From contig OZ038438.1 in the NCBI GenBank assembly GCA_964036275.1, positions 12,728,720 through 12,792,719 of the forward strand: a DNA stretch of 64,000 bases. Reading direction: 5' to 3'. The stretch comes from Litoditis marina. Its lineage: Eukaryota > Nematoda > Chromadorea > Rhabditida > Rhabditidae. Made by a program: the position numbers and the translations under genes. The notes under the pieces are model-generated. The model was not told the origin of the DNA and did no database searches. It worked only from the letters and a program-made list of their open reading frames with translations. Every line of letters starts with the position of its first letter. Within the stretch, counting starts at the first letter, position 1. Positions 63,793-64,000 of this stretch are shown in pieces.

Positions 63793-64000
63793 CTGAAATC
63801 AATTGATCTCTCAGAGAAGCCTTCTTGACAGACTGCATATAGGACATATAGGACTTGGCTGATAGAACTTGTCATGAACGATTTAGATGTGGTCGTATCT
63901 CCAGGGAAAAAAAACAATCAAAAAACCGAATCACGATCTTTTTGTGGATTTTTCTCGAGCCTTGAATCTAATGTACTTTTTTGATCTCAGATATTTTAGA

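Overview
The window reads as nuclear DNA of a nematode. Protein-coding genes are split into many small exons by short to medium introns, with GT donors and TTTTCAG- or TTTAAG-type acceptors. Most start codons lie just downstream of a splice acceptor, as expected for spliced-leader trans-splicing. The recognisable genes are worm-type orthologues: an adducin, a Pax6 protein and a MBOAT7 acyltransferase. From memory, add-1, vab-3 (Pax6) and mboa-7 are all X-linked in Caenorhabditis, with vab-3 and mboa-7 close together, so this may be a conserved piece of an X-type chromosome. The species cannot be named from the sequence. All exon models below were joined by hand, and every join was checked for reading phase.

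Layout: (1) 240-10431, plus strand, a 22-exon adducin gene (756 aa). (2) 12269-19235, plus strand, a small 5-exon gene whose 111-aa product resembles BORC subunit 7. Its last intron (5.1 kb) holds, on the opposite strand, a complete 7-exon ULK/UNC-51-like protein kinase (14518-16531) and a 50-codon orphan ORF (17649-17801). (3) 20060-22612, minus strand, a 6-exon gene for a putative type I membrane protein. Its ectodomain has two copies of an exact CX3CX12CX12C cysteine module, and I recognise no family for it. A TATA box and a CCAAT box sit directly upstream. (4) About 22.7-36.1 kb has no convincing coding gene but contains promoter-like GC-rich patches and repeats; it is probably the regulatory domain of the next gene. 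(5) 36139-51228, plus strand, a complete 12-exon Pax6/vab-3 gene (463 aa), with a candidate internal start for a paired-less, mab-18-like isoform in intron 6. (6) 55500-61778, minus strand, a 15-exon MBOAT7-type lysophosphatidylinositol acyltransferase (484 aa). (7) 63116-63792, minus strand, the last three exons of a glutamate carboxypeptidase II-like (NAALADase) gene that continues beyond the right edge.

Repeats are plentiful and mostly unlike textbook elements. They include a dispersed tRNA-B-box-like element with inverted ends, a C/G-tract element present twice in opposite orientation (27.3 kb and 56.0 kb), a 25-bp tandem array inside mboa-7 intron 1, and a 247-bp fold-back between mboa-7 and the carboxypeptidase gene. 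No tRNA, rRNA or CRISPR array was found.

The genes do not form one pathway. Adducin serves the membrane skeleton, BORC positions lysosomes and synaptic vesicle precursors, ULK-type kinases act in autophagy and axon biology, Pax6 patterns the head and sensory organs, and MBOAT7 remodels phosphatidylinositol. All of these matter in neurons, but the clustering looks like chromosomal neighbourhood and not an operon.
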